DNA of 64,000 nt. It comes from Diaporthe sp. PMI_573. Its lineage: Eukaryota > Ascomycota > Sordariomycetes > Diaporthales > Diaporthaceae. The stretch is from positions 682,001-746,000 of the forward strand of contig JAJTUP010000013.1 of the NCBI GenBank assembly GCA_021399435.1, written 5' to 3'. The translations under genes were made by a program, and so were the position numbers. The notes beneath the pieces were generated by a model, which did not search any database, was not told where the DNA came from, and saw only the letters and a list, made by a program, of their open reading frames with translations. Below are positions 11,757 to 22,239 of the stretch, piece by piece. The stretch's first letter is position 1. Every line of letters begins with the position of its first letter.

Positions 11757-14134
11757 CTAGCAGCGTTCTATCGATGTTGTGCCTGGTGAAAGACGGTGTG
11801 AACTAGTAAACTGGGATTCGAGTACCCAGGAACGTATCCGAGATGGAAACGGCAATTGGTAATGCATGTGTCGCCGGGCCATACGGTCAGTTCTGGAGAT
11901 AACACCGCTGCGCTGGTAGGGCCAGAACCTTGGAACTCGGAATTCCGGGCCTGCCTTCATTATAATGGCAGCCCACAAAATACTACCCAAATCGCGGGAA
12001 GATCGATCGCTGGGGGGATCTGTCCAAAACTGTAGCAGTATCCACGGTTGATCCACGGCAGTCCCACTCAAGACAGGGTCCTGTTGGTCTGGACCCCCCC
12101 TGGCTGATCCGCTCCGATTCCGAGGAACGGGTTCTCCCCAACCTCGTCGCTGCAGCAAGTTCCAGGCAGCGCCTAAAATCGGCAGACATTCTGCAATAAC
12201 TCTACTGATATATCACCTGTCTCCACCATGACCGCAGTAGACTCGTAGCTTCTTCCTCTTGAGGCGGTGTTCCCCATTGCGGATCCAGCCCGGGGCTCAT
12301 CTCCACCCACCGGGCTAGTGTACAATCGCGACCCAGACTCCACTTCCCAAGGATGTCTCGGTGCCTTGCAGATCTTCTCGTCCAACCACGGGCCGTCCCA
12401 TCCCACCCCTCGTTCCCTGCAGGGCAGGTCGGATCCCGGCTGAATGCCTCGGCCTCTGCACGGCAAGACCTGGGACGCACCCACGGAGGTTGGGGAGAAC
12501 TGATCCCCCTGACTACGACACATCCTTCGGTCTCTTACTGCAGTATCCCATGCAGTGGCTGGACCTCTAACGGGGTGTGGCAAGGCAACAACACGTGGCC
12601 TTTCCCCAATGTGGCCCAGCCAAACCCGGCCAAGGCATCCTGATACGGGCAATGCACTCGCGATGGATGCAAGCACCCAGGCGAGCAGATCGGTGGACGT
12701 TGTGATTTTGTATGCAGTTGGAGTGGCCTCGCTAACACGTGCACGGCACTTGAGGTGCCCAGATGGGAAAAGCCGTGAGGGTGTCGATGAGAATGTCATG
12801 TGAGACGGCAAAAAACGACTGTGCAAATGCAGCACGGCTTGCATTTCTGAGGTGAGTGGGCCCGAGGACACCTGGGACTTGACAGATCACATTGCTTTTT
12901 GTCATGCAGCTGTCGTGCCTATCAAGTTGACGCAGCTGACGTGACCGGTGCGTCCCTGATATTTAACTTTGCACACCGCGGCAGAGCTCTAGAAGATTGA
13001 CCGGTTACCTAGCGAAATATGTACCGAGCTTGGATCCCAGCAAGTGAGCCTTGAGCTGGGCATTACGTGTGAAAGCCCTTCAGCGGGAGCCCAGTAGAAT
13101 CCACCAATTCCGGGTCGGATCATGTTCCGACGGATTCCGCATCCAGTTCAGCGCAGCAAATTGTCTCAAGTGCCCAAGCTCCACGGCAGGCATCTTGTCC
13201 CAACTCTTCGGCCCATTCATCTCATCAGAGGGAGCATGGATATCTCGACGGGCCACATGGGAATGTGGGCCGGCCTGCAGGTCAGAGGCCCAGAGCACTT
13301 ACAAGGCACTGTGCCTGTTTAGGTAACACCGGCCGATGCAACTCTCAAGAACCAACAGCCATCTCCTTCCCGGATTGGCAGTCCAGTCTCTTCAATTGAG
13401 GCATCACCCTGGGAATTGACTTCCCTTCTCGCCCAAGTGGGGTCCACTCACCCATCAGCCATGCGACTCCAGCTTGCGTGTTCGACACAGGCTCGCCTCA
13501 GATGCACTGTCTCGCATTGAAATCTCCTCAGGAATCCTTACGGTTTCATCACACCATTACGCCATTGGGTGGTTCCTCAAAATGACAGAAGGGCCAGGGC
13601 GAGCCTTCTTGCGGGACATCCGGGCGAGGGATCATGCCTACCCATGTGTATGCGAACCGCACCGGCTTCCTACCTCAAAGCTCGGGTTGTTTTCAGCGCC
13701 GGGGAGGCGCAGGGGAAGACTCGCCACGAGGCCGAAAAAGCTTAACCCCAGTGAAAACTATTTCCCTGCCGTGGGCCTCTTTCGCCTTTCTTCGATAATA
13801 CCCGTAACCCCCCCCCCCGGCCTCTGCTCCCTCGTGCTTGTTCAACACCCATCAGTTCGAAAGGGCTGAGGCTGAGGGCTCACACCGCTCTCGCTTGCGA
13901 TGCCTGGCATCAACCAACTGCCAGCTGGGTCAGAAGGGGCGGCAGCCATATCGCTGATATGGGCTTCAGTCAGCTGGATCTGCAGCAGCTTGTTGCTGTG
14001 GCTGACATGGTCGCACCATGAAGGATGGTCATGTAAGACAGTCCGCTTCCGTTCCATTTCTTGACGGCCGCCACAGGCATACATGAAGTCTGATGCTAAG
14101 GCTGCTCCGACTTCCAGATCTCTCACTGCTCGCC
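11757..14134. other. Gene-poor region, right half, with an orphan minus-strand ORF
   Basis: This stretch is more GC-rich than its left neighbour. It holds one long minus-strand open frame (12173..12871; first internal ATG gives MTFSSTPSRLFPSG) and another at 11757..12158. Neither shows a known domain, a convincing signal peptide or splice-linked continuity, so I do not call a gene. A C11 run lies at 13808-13818. The last 200 bases probably hold the promoter of the membrane-protein gene. Confidence 0.35.
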
Positions 14135-15771
14135 ATGTCATCCATCTCAAGCACAACCTTCTCCATAGTGCAACAAATACGCGACATCACATTCTACGTC
14201 GACATAGTGACGGAGGGATTCGAGCGCAAGTTGAGGCTACCTGCCGACGACCCGGAACTCGCCATCGCGAATGGGTCTTTTGGAGTTGACCTAGTCCTTT
14301 ATTATCTCCGTACGACTCTTCCTTCTACTCCCTCATAGATGTACCGCGCTTACAGATCTGCAGAGTACTACCTATACAGCGTGCAGGCTATGCTGGTCAT
14401 GTTCTGGGCGGCTGAGCTGTGCCAGTTGACCTATCAAGTTGGGGAGCGACGCACGATTCGGCTCATGTTCCGAAAGCTTCACACGGCGGGGAAATTGATC
14501 TCATGGCTGCTTCCCCTGATGACCATTCTGATGCTACGAATTCCGTCCCTCAAGGAGTCTTTCGTGGCTTTTATCCTCATCGCCGACCTACCCTGTCAGT
14601 CCATTTCATCAGACGCATGTCTGTCTCTAGGGAGAATTACCTGGCTGACGCTTTGAGAGTAGTGATGATCAGCCTTGCCATCGGTAGTGGGCTCATGATC
14701 GCAGTTCTGATCAGATACGTAAGGACAAGACAGAAGTTTACACAATGGAGCCCGCCGAACTGGAACTCCGGGTCGACCTCACAAGGGGGCACAGAGCTCA
14801 CCGGCTCTCAAGACAGCTCACACCGTAATCTGTCAGGAAGGCGTGGGCTCTATGACCGGTGGCTAATGGTCCGCTTTACCATCGCTTTCGTCTCCCTAGC
14901 GTACGGCCCTCAACCCGCTCCCCCCCCCCACCAACTGTCCCAGTAGCACCCGTCTGCATCATGATAGTAACTCTCATTCAGGATCTTCGAATGCACCAAT
15001 ACTCTATTTCAAGTCACAGCATTACAAAACAATATCAAGGACTCAAAGGCTTCCGCACCGGACCTAAGCGCAGGGCGAGCGATACAAACGATGGTTCTTT
15101 TCATGCCCGGCACAACACCAGGCATCTTCATATTTGTCGTCTTTGGAACGACCGCTTCATCGAGGGAGAAGCTCGCCAACCTGGTTATACCGAAGAGCTG
15201 GCGCGAATCGTCGACATGCTGTTTTGGTCGCCATAAGAGCCGCTCGTCTTCACCCGACCTGCTCACATCAGGCGAAGGAGGCATAACCGTCAAGCGCTCC
15301 TTGACCGTCACATCAACGAGTCGACTACGCCCTAGCCCATCACACGAGGAGGAGTTTTCCGATCCGAGCATGATATCGATGGACGATCTTACCAGACGTT
15401 CGGACAGCACACGGTCGGTCATGAAGCCACTGCCCCTGACACCGGGGTCGCCGCCCACCTCGAGATTCAACACACCCACCAAGGAAATGTCCGGCAGGGG
15501 AGGAACAATATCAAACGTGAGGGAGTTGACCTCGATTGAGGAGAAGGACAGCGTCGGAGGCGGGGCACTGACGAGGACAAATACGGACGATTCGCTCCGG
15601 GTGCCTGATATTCAGGGCCTGGGAACAGAGCATAGCGATGATTCTGGGCCTATATTGCCGATACAGGGTCACGAGGTACGGCTTTCGAGAGACATGTTCA
15701 CATTGAACAACGAAAGCAGCCGGAACAAAGGAGACCGGAAGCCTATGAACTTTTTGAGGCCAAAGCGATAA
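14135..15771 (+). CDS. Fungal multi-pass membrane protein with long polar C-tail
   Basis: Predicted exons 14135..14309, 14364..14556, 14631..14900 and 14982..15771 (475 aa). Hydrophobic segments lie at about 59-83, 104-119, 133-153, 200-222 and 250-269. The last contains the striking MPGTTPGIFIFVVFGTT. Residues 270-475 are a Ser/Thr/Pro-rich, probably cytosolic tail. The layout (bundle of helices followed by a long regulated-looking tail) recalls fungal GPCR-like proteins, but I see no specific class signature. Introns 1 and 3 are supported by phase and motif continuity (LAIFECTNTLFQV across intron 3). Intron 2 (14557..14630) uses a weak GTCTTT donor and is the least certain. The start could lie upstream at 14093. 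Confidence 0.7.
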
Positions 15772-16371
15772 ACATTTTGCATTATCTTCACTTGCAGATA
15801 TCTTGTCCGTTAATAAAATATATTTATGCGATGCACATTCGAACGGAGATGATGGAATATGCCGTCATTGATATGGTCTCTTGCACATGTGGCTATCTTT
15901 CTATGGTGGATATGTCGACGCCAATACGACACTGCTTAAGAGCCGTGGACAATTATTCTGCGACATCACGGGACTCATAACACGCCGCAAAAGTATCTGC
16001 ACGGATGCGATCAATCTGTGGCCTGTTTTAGATTCAGATCTGCATTTTAGCCTTACCGTACACCCGGGCCGGAAGACGGTACGGTAGGACTGATTCCAAC
16101 CCCTGAGCACCTTAACACGGACATAGGGCGTCCGCTATATTGCCCGAAGCGGCATTCCTGCCAGCTTCCGATGTAACGGGCGACACCACCCGGTGGAGTC
16201 ACTCCCGATGGCCCCTGGGCGAATACTTATTGTGTTATAGATGTCGTGCAGCATGTTGTGAACTCAAATTCCTGCCAAGAGAGAGGAACTTTCGGCCTCA
16301 AAGCCCAGCTTTTTCCTCGTCGGCGTACTGAATTACGTTTCCGACATCATACTTGTGCGCTTTCCAAGACG
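15772..16371. other. Intergenic
   Basis: AT-rich 3' region of the preceding gene, then the promoter of the lactonase-type gene. No further feature supported. Confidence 0.5.
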
Positions 16372-17630
16372 ATGTGGTCTACGAGAAGCTGGCTGGCTTC
16401 TCTATGCCTGTTACCAGGAACAGTCCTCGGAGCGAAGCTGCTGGTATCTCACTTTAGTGGCAGTATCTACTCGCTCTCGTTGACGACAAACAACGGGACA
16501 GGGCAGTTGTTTGTCACGTCTACCCTGCGAGCAGGTGGGCGCACGCCTAGTTGGCTCACACTGGACTCTACGACTGGCAGTTTATATGTCACAGACGAAG
16601 CTCAGTATGGTTCCCCTGTGCTCACCACGCTCAAGGTCAACAACGACAACAGCGTACAGTTGGCGAGCACTGCGCCAACAAGCGGCGGTGGAGTCCACAG
16701 CGCGCTGTACGGAGGCAATGGTGGGAGAGGTTTCTTCGCCGTGGCTGAGTAGTAAGGCGCCTGAGGAATTTCCCCTTGGAAAGGCACGACTCGGAATGTA
16801 TGGACGCACCCTGACACCTAGACAGCAACCCGTCGACCATATCAACCTACAAGCTCCCCCTATCCGGAAGCTCCCAGTACATCCAGAGACTCGCCTTCAA
16901 CATGTCCGCCCCGGGACCGGACCCGTACCGCCAGGACAAGCCCCACCCGCACTCTGTCTTTACCGACCCGACCGGCAGGTTCCTGCTCAGCGCAGACCTG
17001 GGCGCAGACCTGATCCGCATCTTCAGCATCGAGGGCTCGACCGGCAGGCTCGCCGCCTGCCCGGCCGCCGCAACAGGAGCAGGCGACGGGCCCCGCCACG
17101 GCGAGTTCTGGACGTCGCCGTCCGGGGGACTGTATCTCTACATAGTCAACGAGCTCGCGTGGACCGTAACGGTATGGACGGTGACCACCCCTCCCGCGGA
17201 AGGGGGCGGTTGCCTCAGTCTCAGCAAGATCCAGTCGGCGTCCACGTACCCGCCGGGCAAGACGCCTCCGGTAGGATCCAAGTCGGCCGAGGTCCGCGTC
17301 TGGGGGGATTTTGTCTACGCGACCAACCGCAACGACCAGTCCTTCGGCAGCAAGCAGGACTCGGCAGCTACGTTCGCAATCGACCCGTCCACGGGCAGGC
17401 TCAGTTTCGTCGAGGCGACCAACACTCAGTCGTACTTCCCACGGACATTTGTCGTGAACAAAGCAGGGGATGCGGTGGCGTTCGGGGGCCAGACATCATC
17501 GACTGTGGTGGTTGTTACGCGGGACAAGTCCACTGGCAGGCTGGGCGATGTGCTTGCGCAGCTGCAGGTTGGAGCGCCGGGGACGGTGAACAATGAGGAC
17601 GGGTTGAGCGCTGTTGTGTGGGATGAGTAA
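16372..17630 (+). CDS. Secreted lactonase-type seven-bladed beta-propeller protein
   Basis: Exons 16372..16751 and 16826..17630 (394 aa). The 74-base intron is GTAAGG...ACAG with a CCTGACAC branch. It restores FAVAEYNPSTISTYKLPL across the junction. Residues 1-20 (MWSTRSWLASLCLLPGTVLG) are a signal peptide. The body has the repeated propeller pattern of the lactonase family (6-phosphogluconolactonase / carboxy-muconate cyclase-like). Typical pieces are PHSVFTDPTGRFLLSADLGADLIRIF-type blade strands and a final SYFPRTFVVNKAGDAV. The export signal argues against a role in the cytosolic pentose phosphate pathway; fungal secreted members have unknown substrates. Codon use in exon 2 is strongly GC-rich. 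Confidence 0.88.
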
Positions 17631-18323
17631 ATGCGTGTCGGCTGAGGCATATCAAGTCAGACGTCAACCTTGACCAGGTATTTTCTCCTGTGAGGTGAGG
17701 TGATATGTAGCTTTGCACCCCTTGCAATAGTTGAGTCGATACCAGCATGGCCCATGCAAGGTGAGGTGACATGGCACAGGACACAGTAAGCAGGGACGAG
17801 AAAAAGGTGTGCCGTCCTGGCAGCCTGGGTCTGCCGAATCCTTCAGGATCAATTGAATCCAAGCCACCGCAGCCTGTCATCTAACGCTCAGGCTTGCTGG
17901 GCAGTGATGAAACCGTGCAGGCGGTGCAGACGGACGACATGAAGAAATGTTGTGGTATCCGTACGTCAGAGTGCATGACAAGGGCCCGTTGAAGCGGCGG
18001 GCCAATGTTCGAGCCACCGCTTGGGATGCCGGCAGAGGCTGAGCTGCCCTGGGCGGCATAAGCCACTGCCTAAAACGGGGTGCTTGGCTCTCTCGATTAG
18101 TGGCTACGACTGAGAGGTCGACCGGGGACGGAATCCTTCGCGTGCCCCAAGGCAGGGAACTCGTGTCGGTGCAGGCGCCAGCGACAAGGAAATTCAAACC
18201 GAGTTGAGATAAGTATGGTCCAGCCGCCCTTGGTTTTTTGGAGATATATTTTCTGGTCAGACTGCATTTGGGCTCTTCGGAAAGAACAACTACTGCTCAC
18301 TTCTCTCCCTCAACACACCCGGA
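17631..18323. other. Intergenic
   Basis: No gene supported. Promoter and leader of the downstream four-helix membrane protein are expected in the last 150 bases. Confidence 0.5.
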
Positions 18324-19018
18324 ATGGCCCCACAACACGTCGTCGGCGACTCGCCGTTCCTCAAGCGCGTGCTGATCCCCTTCTGGGTCGTCCGCATTAT
18401 TATCATGCTCATCTACGCCGCCGTCTACGTCGCAGCGCTCGCCGCCCTTGGAGCCTTCAGCGACGAGATCAACGACGCCCTCGAGGACGAGGGCTATAAT
18501 CGGTCTTCTATGGGTGCTATTATTGGCGTTGTAGTGGTGGTGCTCGTCATCGTGCTCATATGTCTCATCCTCGACATCCTCTGCATCATCAAGCGCTCCA
18601 GGAGGACCCTCAGCCCGCGCTTCTTCCTCATCACCAACGTGGTTCAGACTACCGTCTGGGTGGTGCTGATGGGTCTGTCTCTGGCCGGCGCCGCCGGCTC
18701 AGCGGCCAACATCATCATTCCAATCATTATCCTGTGAGTTGATCACCCCTGCCAGCTTACCCACAAGTCGAATCACCCTTTTGCTAACATGTTGCTTTCT
18801 CTAGCGCCTCCTTCATCGGCCTTCTCATCTACGCCGGCGTCATCTTCCACAAGTCGCGCAAGGGAACGCTCAACACCAGGAACGCACCCGCGGCAGTCGG
18901 CATGGAGCCTTACAGCCAACCCACGGCGTACACAAGCCACAACAACCAGCCGAAGGCCTCGTACGACCCTGGTGAGAACCCCGGGAGCTACGACATGAAC
19001 AACTACCGCCAGGCCTGA
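18324..19018 (+). CDS. Four-helix membrane protein, MARVEL-like topology
   Basis: Exons 18324..18733 and 18805..19018 (207 aa). The 71-base intron is GTGAGT...CTAG with a GCTAACAT branch and splits the fourth helix in phase 2. Hydrophobic segments lie at about 21-45, 64-92, 101-123 and 131-155. A short acidic loop (FSDEINDALEDEG) follows helix 1. The C-terminal tail is polar and rich in Tyr, Asn and Pro (YSQPTAYTSHNNQPK...YDMNNYRQA), like the cytosolic tails of fungal MARVEL/SUR7-type plasma-membrane proteins. No definite family signature is seen, so the assignment rests on topology. A role in plasma-membrane organisation is possible. Confidence 0.8.
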
Positions 19019-19389
19019 GCGCACGGGGCTCTTCCCCGTGTGCGCACGCGGAGGGGGTAAAATGTGGCTTTGCATGACTGTTATGGTGCATGACATGATA
19101 CCTGGTGGTGTCTCGGAGTTGGCTATATGATTTCGTTTCCTTTTTCCGCTTGTTTGGGGCCTGTGTTTAGACAACAAATCACTCGAGAGGGTTGAGATCC
19201 CAGGAGAGTAATTGCGTGCATCAAACGGCGTCCACGGGGCAGCATAGAAAGATACCAGTAGTCGCTCTGAATTTTATTCTTCCCGTGTGCATCACACATA
19301 TCGTACAGCTGCGGTGGGACTGTCATGGTTGTCAATGATCGCGTCCTCTGACAACGCATACCGAAAGACGAGTGCAAATCTTGATAGCC
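19019..19389. other. Convergent intergenic spacer
   Basis: 3' regions of two convergent genes. Nothing else is visible. Confidence 0.5.
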
Positions 19390-21222
19390 TCAGTCGTCAA
19401 CCATGTCTGTCCGGGACGTCCTGAAGGGCTTTCGCCGCCGTGACCAGACCGGCCAGTCGGGATCTCTCGCAAGTTGCAGCTGCGCCATATGAATTCTCGC
19501 CTCCTCGGGGTCATCGAACTCCCTCAGCGCATTCACGGCCTTGCCGTCCTCGCCGGGCTTGACAAAATAAACAGGCCCATCGACCTCGCACTGCGTGTAG
19601 CCCTCGGGCAGCGTGCCGTTGTAGAGAAACGCCCTGACATGCTTGGCAAGGCACGACGATGCCACGGCCACGGAGCAGTGGCCATATCCCTTGACCTCGA
19701 CGATCTGCGAGCCCGCAAACGCCTCGTTTGCGGACCGCGCCGACACGAGCGGGCAGACGGGGTCGTAGGTGGTGGAGAGAATCAACAGCGGATGGGCCGT
19801 CTCGACACCGCGGCGCGGGACATACGTGTGCGTCCGCGGGATGAGCCACTGCTGCTCTCCGTACACGCCGCTGTACATTGCCGGCCCGAACAGGCTCGAG
19901 TTGAAGACGGGTGCGATGATCTCCAGCGCAGACTGCCGGTCCTGCGGCCAGCGCTTGGGGCCAGACGGCATGTCGTTGAACTGTACGAACGAGTTGGCGT
20001 CGCCGTCCAGCCCGAACGGGTCGCCCTTACCGTAGGCCAGGAACGCCTCGGTCGCGTTGCCCTGGAGCAGTTTGGTGAGCTTGTCCGCGAGGGGCCACCA
20101 GTTGGCCGGCTTGTAGAGGACGGGGAAGATGCCATCGAAGAGGATCTTGGCGTAGTCAAGCAATCCGTACTCGGTGTTGTTGATGTACACGCTCAGCGGC
20201 TCCTCGTAGACGCCATCGGCAAAGCCTAGGACCTTGTCCCATAGCTCCTCAGCCGTATCGGCAATTGACATCAATGGGCAGTCTGAGCCCGCCCTGACAC
20301 ACTCGCTAAAGAAACCCTTGAGCACGTTGTCGGTATCAGACAGGTCCTCAGAGCTTGCGAGCTCCTCGTACCAGTCAAACTGGTTGACGACACCGTCGAT
20401 AATGACGCGGTGCGACCGCTCCGGGAACAGGCCAGCGTAGGTCTGTCCCAGCAGCGTACCATAGCTGAATCCCCAGTAGACCATGCCCTTTTGGCCAACA
20501 GCATCCAAAATGCTGTTCATGTCAGCGGCGGTCTGCGGTGTATTGATATATGAGCCGTGCTCGCCCATGGTTTCAGCACAGGCGCGGACAAAGTTGTGCG
20601 CATTGGCAAAGCCTGGTCCGCTGTCCTCGATGAGGCGCAACGGGGGAGGCGCGGCGAGGTCACGGCGGGTTCCGCGGTCCGGATAGCACAGTGCCTTGGG
20701 GGTAGAGCCGTTGATGCCGCGCGGGTCGAAGGATAGCAGGTGGAAACCCTCGCCGACAATGGTGTGCAGTTGCTCTCCGCGACGGAAGATGAACTCGACG
20801 CCGGACCCGCCAGGCCCGCCGGGGTTGAGAAGCAAGTTCTGGGTGGCGTTGCGCCCGCGCAGGCGGATCAATGGGACGGTAAAGACCTTGTCGCCCGAGA
20901 TGGTGGCGTTGAACTGGTCCATGGGCACTGTGATAGTGCTGCACTCGACGGGCCGGCCGCTGATCTCGCCGCATGTCTCCCAGCTGATGTGCTCGCCCTC
21001 ATAGCTGTGCCGCTGGCTCTGGTTATGGTGGTGATGGTTTGCACAGTGGTGACGATAGCCCGGGAGAAGCAGAGAAGTCCAGCAATAGTGCACCAGGACG
21101 AAGCATGCCAAGAAGCTGGCCAGCAGCAGGAGACCTCTGGTGAGTCGCGCTCGTTGTCGTCGAGCTTGAGGCGGCTGCTCAGTGCCGGCCGACGGCTCCA
21201 GGAAGGGCTGCTTCTCGTCCAT
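19390..21222 (-). CDS. Membrane-anchored TAP-type alpha/beta hydrolase (tripeptidyl aminopeptidase-like)
   Basis: Single exon, 610 aa. A basic cytosolic stretch (about 1-29) and one hydrophobic helix (30-53, RGLLLLASFLACFVLVHYCW) give a type II signal-anchor topology with a luminal or extracellular catalytic domain. LLNPGGPGGSG (131-141) is the oxyanion-hole signature of the proline iminopeptidase/TAP group. GFSYGT has nucleophile Ser253. LSTTYDPVCP and GYGHCSV near the C-terminus supply the probable Asp and His, within a TAP-like C-terminal domain. The family removes N-terminal peptides; fungal homologues may have other esterase activities. N-glycosylation sequons are frequent. Very GC-rich coding sequence produces long antisense shadow frames. 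Confidence 0.9.
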   Translation of the reverse strand: MDEKQPFLEPSAGTEQPPQARRQRARLTRGLLLLASFLACFVLVHYCWTSLLLPGYRHHCANHHHHNQSQRHSYEGEHISWETCGEISGRPVECSTITVPMDQFNATISGDKVFTVPLIRLRGRNATQNLLLNPGGPGGSGVEFIFRRGEQLHTIVGEGFHLLSFDPRGINGSTPKALCYPDRGTRRDLAAPPPLRLIEDSGPGFANAHNFVRACAETMGEHGSYINTPQTAADMNSILDAVGQKGMVYWGFSYGTLLGQTYAGLFPERSHRVIIDGVVNQFDWYEELASSEDLSDTDNVLKGFFSECVRAGSDCPLMSIADTAEELWDKVLGFADGVYEEPLSVYINNTEYGLLDYAKILFDGIFPVLYKPANWWPLADKLTKLLQGNATEAFLAYGKGDPFGLDGDANSFVQFNDMPSGPKRWPQDRQSALEIIAPVFNSSLFGPAMYSGVYGEQQWLIPRTHTYVPRRGVETAHPLLILSTTYDPVCPLVSARSANEAFAGSQIVEVKGYGHCSVAVASSCLAKHVRAFLYNGTLPEGYTQCEVDGPVYFVKPGEDGKAVNALREFDDPEEARIHMAQLQLARDPDWPVWSRRRKPFRTSRTDMVDD

Positions 21223-22239
21223 GATTGATTGGTCGCCAGGCCCAGGCTCAGCACCGTGTTGATGATGGGAGTGAGAAGTTTAATGAGGGTTGATGCATGT
21301 GCTCATGCGAGTGGAGGATGTCTTGTATAGGCAGTGAGTGGATTTGTAACGGTCGTCTCGACTTTAGGTTCGAGTCGGCCCCCCGCAGTAAGCAGCGGGT
21401 CAACACTGGCCGGTGACTCGGCACTGTGCACTTGCTTTAGGCGTGCTCCTGGAGATCCGCCTTCAGTGGCAGAGGAGTCCATTCATCACATGTCTATCTG
21501 GTCAGATGGCCTGGATGATTCTCATGCATGAAATCTCACATTCGAAGGTACTGTCAGCCTGCTTTCATTCATCACTGCAGGCCGGCGATATCACCTAGAC
21601 TGAACTGCTGTGGCTGTCGGGAGAACGAGAAGGCCATCAGGCGAGCAGTCCAAGCAAACAGTAAATAGCTAATATATCAACATCCTGTCGAGTCAATTTG
21701 GAATGACACTCCCCAGGTCCTCACAGGCCGAGTCAGATTGTAGCACACGCAGCTGCCTCGGATGCTCTCCGCCATCGCGCACCAATCACCCGACATCATT
21801 CCAGCCAAACTCAAACCTGTCTTTCTGAAGTCAAGCACGAAAGACAATTTGCAGGGTATCAGGCCTGCGACATCCGGCAACGCAGAGGCCCTCTGGATGT
21901 GTCTAGCTGGTGGCTTGTATCGGGCATACTCATGCTCCAGTAATCTACTCGGGGGTGCACAGTCTCTGGAAAGGAAGCATGCATCAAACGCGATGACTTC
22001 CATCGCCACGCGACTCCACCCATGCACGTCAACGACAAGAGGTCAGGACACCCCTCTCCCGGAGAAATTGCTCCACTCGGCTCCGGATTCTTGGGACCTT
22101 GACTCGTCCTCACGAACAAGTCGTTGACTCAGGGGTCAGCTCCTCATCCACCCAGCCGACTCCCGATAGCCATGCGACGGGCAGCCTTAATGAGAACATC
22201 TCGAGTACCGCGCCCCTCCTGCACTGCCTTCTTCCACCA
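21223..22239. other. Divergent intergenic region
   Basis: Upstream region shared by the minus-strand hydrolase and the plus-strand Zn2Cys6 regulator. The regulator frame is open back to 22099, but no ATG occurs in it before 22240. Confidence 0.5.

Noticed and set aside
11808..11828. tRNA-like T-arm (GGGATTCGAGTACCC)
   Set aside because: The loop-closing pair is A-A and no matching D or anticodon arm is found upstream.
19474..20229. 251-codon plus-strand ORF
   Set aside because: Antisense shadow of the GC-rich TAP-type hydrolase; no motif, and composition is that of the reverse strand of a biased coding sequence.
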